Source: Ornithinimicrobium avium
Lineage (GTDB): Bacteria > Actinomycetota > Actinomycetes > Actinomycetales > Dermatophilaceae
NCBI RefSeq assembly: GCF_003351765.1
Contig: NZ_CP031229.1
Location: 434,001-498,000 of the forward strand
DNA: 64,000 nt
Reading direction: 5' to 3'
Below the pieces are notes generated by a model, which worked only from the letters and a program-made list of their open reading frames with translations, made no database searches and was not told where the DNA came from. Shown here in pieces: positions 62,498 to 64,000 of this stretch; position 1 is the stretch's first letter, and every line of letters begins with the position of its first letter. The position numbers were made by a program, and so were the translations under genes.

Positions 62498-64000
62498 GTG
62501 CGATCTTCTGCGTCCGTCCCGTCCCCGAGCCTGCGACCGCGTCACGACCGGATCCAGGTCCGGGGTGCCCGCGAGCACAACCTGCAGAACGTCTCGGTCG
62601 ACATCCCCCGCGACGCCCTCGTCGTGTTCACCGGGCTGTCGGGCTCGGGCAAGTCCAGCCTGGCCTTCGACACCATCTTCGCCGAGGGTCAGCGCCGCTA
62701 CGTCGAGTCGCTGTCCGCCTACGCCCGGATGTTCCTGGGACAGATGGACAAGCCCGACGTCGACTTCATCGAGGGCCTGTCGCCGGCGGTCTCGATCGAC
62801 CAGAAGTCGACCAACCGCAACCCGCGCTCGACGGTGGGGACGATCACCGAGGTCTACGACTACCTCCGGCTGCTCTACGCCCGGGTGGGGCGCCCGCACT
62901 GCCCGGTCTGCGGGGAGCCGGTCGAGCGGCAGACCACCCAGCAGATCGTCGACCGGCTGCTGGAGCTGCCCGGCGGCACCCGCTTCCAGCTGCTCGCGCC
63001 GGTCGTGCGCGGGCGCAAGGGCGAGTTCGTCGACCTCTTCGCCGAGCTGCAGGCCTCCGGCTTCGCCCGGGCCCGGGTGGACGGCGAGGTGGTCCAGCTC
63101 AGCGCGCCGCCGACCCTGGAGAAGCAGCGCAAGCACACCATCGAGGTGGTCGTCGACCGGCTCGTGGCCAAGGACGCCGTCGACGGCGTGCCCGACCCGG
63201 CGCACCTGCGCCGGCTGACCGACTCGGTGGAGACCGCGCTGCGGCTGACCGACGGCATCGTGGTGGCGGAGTTCGTCGACGCGGCCCCCGCCGGCGGGGG
63301 GAGCGCCGATCGGCCGGCGCCGGTCGACGCGGAGGGCCGCCCGCTGCCGCACGAGCGCCGCTTCTCCGAGCGGATGGCCTGCCCGAACGAGCACCCGCTC
63401 AGCCTCGACGAGCTCGAGCCGCGCAGCTTCTCCTTCAACAGCCCGTTCGGGGCCTGCGCGGAGTGCACCGGCATCGGCTCCGAGCTCGAGGTCGACCCCG
63501 AGCTGGTGATCCGCGGCGAGGACACCTCCATCCTCGAGGGCGCGATCATCCCCTGGTCCACCACCGCCGGGCTCAACGACTACTACAAGCGCGTGCTCGG
63601 CGGCCTCGCCGAGGACCTGAAGTTCCGCCTCGACGTGCCCTGGCGCCAGCTGCCCGGCCGGGCCCGCGACGCGATCCTGCACGGCTACAAGCACAAGGTG
63701 CACGTGCGCTACCGCAACCGCTTCGGCCGCGAGCGCAGCTACTCCACCGGCTTCGAGGGCGTCGTGCCCTACGTCAAGCGCAAGCACGCCGAGACGGAGT
63801 CCGAGAGCAGCCGGGAGCGCTACGAGGGGTTCATGCGCCGGGTGCCCTGCCCGGCGTGCAAGGGCGCCCGGCTCAAGCCGGAGATCCTTGCGGTGCTCGT
63901 GGGCGGGCGCAGCATCGCGCAGGTGTGCGAGCTGCCCATCGACGAGTGCGCGCAGTTCCTCTCCGGGGTCGACTACACCGAGCGCGAGCTGACGATCGCC
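62498..64000 (+). CDS. uvrA: Excinuclease ABC subunit UvrA, N-terminal part (continues beyond the window)
   Basis: UvrA finds DNA lesions and loads UvrB. The frame from GTG 62498 stays open to the window end for 501 codons. Walker [10 protein letters not shown] is at residues 46-54, followed by [20 protein letters not shown] and [26 protein letters not shown] and AECTGIGSE carry zinc-ligand cysteines. The N-terminus has about 20 residues before the [11 protein letters not shown] motif. The rest of the protein lies past base 64000. Confidence 0.96.
   Translation, partial: MRSSASVPSPSLRPRHDRIQVRGAREHNLQNVSVDIPRDALVVFTGLSGSGKSSLAFDTIFAEGQRRYVESLSAYARMFLGQMDKPDVDFIEGLSPAVSIDQKSTNRNPRSTVGTITEVYDYLRLLYARVGRPHCPVCGEPVERQTTQQIVDRLLELPGGTRFQLLAPVVRGRKGEFVDLFAELQASGFARARVDGEVVQLSAPPTLEKQRKHTIEVVVDRLVAKDAVDGVPDPAHLRRLTDSVETALRLTDGIVVAEFVDAAPAGGGSADRPAPVDAEGRPLPHERRFSERMACPNEHPLSLDELEPRSFSFNSPFGACAECTGIGSELEVDPELVIRGEDTSILEGAIIPWSTTAGLNDYYKRVLGGLAEDLKFRLDVPWRQLPGRARDAILHGYKHKVHVRYRNRFGRERSYSTGFEGVVPYVKRKHAETESESSRERYEGFMRRVPCPACKGARLKPEILAVLVGGRSIAQVCELPIDECAQFLSGVDYTERELTIA

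Overview
This window comes from a high-GC (about 70%) Actinomycetota chromosome. The gene order metK-priA-fmt-rsmB-rpe, trpC-trpB-trpA-pyk-pdtaR-polA-rpsA and uvrB-uvrA follows the conserved actinobacterial backbone known from Mycobacterium and Streptomyces. ATP-binding cassette peptide and branched-chain amino acid uptake operons, mycothiol-type proteins and the HGxxPAAW protein suggest Micrococcales (an Intrasporangiaceae or Ornithinimicrobium-like bacterium). That placement is inference. No mobile element, integrase, CRISPR array or phage gene is visible, so this is core chromosome with a few accessory blocks.

Region 1 (1-9400) holds the 3' end of metK, an overlapping priA whose helicase motifs are lost, and a four-gene peptide ABC importer. 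The binding-protein gene is separated from the permeases by a very strong hairpin, and the first permease carries an unusual membrane insertion of about 170 residues. Region 2 (9435-14172) holds fmt, rsmB and rpe, then an FMN riboswitch with terminator controlling a lone PnuC/RibM-type riboflavin importer, then a PH-domain gene. In relatives the riboflavin biosynthesis operon sits here, so synthesis appears to have been replaced locally by uptake. Region 3 (14182-20405) holds three leftward genes (FUSC-type exporter, small P-loop kinase, mycothiol-dependent isomerase-like protein) divergent from an asymmetric heterodimeric ABC exporter.

Region 4 (20402-27987) is the trp end-cluster (Trp-associated membrane protein, HGxxPAAW protein, trpC, trpB, trpA), a MauE/DsbA-like redox pair, pyk, tRNA-Leu(CAA) and the ANTAR response regulator pdtaR. 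The 5' end of pdtaR looks frameshifted. Region 5 (28004-36201) holds two leftward genes, polA, and livHMGF, in which LivH has an extracytoplasmic beta-sandwich fused to its N-terminus. The matching livJ lies convergently across a bidirectional terminator. Region 6 (37780-47287) holds a methyltransferase, rpsA, pepN, two small exported proteins of unknown function, uvrB, and terC behind a yybP-ykoY manganese riboswitch.

Region 7 (47391-55515) is a complete hydroxyproline catabolic operon: epimerase, three-subunit D-hydroxyproline dehydrogenase, deaminase, alpha-ketoglutarate semialdehyde dehydrogenase, a second proline-racemase-superfamily enzyme and a GntR regulator. Together they turn hydroxyproline into alpha-ketoglutarate. 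Region 8 (55523-64000) holds a metallo-beta-lactamase hydrolase, gltD-gltB (glutamate synthase) and the divergent 5' part of uvrA.

A recurring feature is a TANNNT hexamer 6-7 bases upstream of an ATG or GTG with no ribosome binding site. It is seen at eleven genes on both strands and predicts extensive leaderless transcription. Coordinates and motifs were read by eye; no database search was run.
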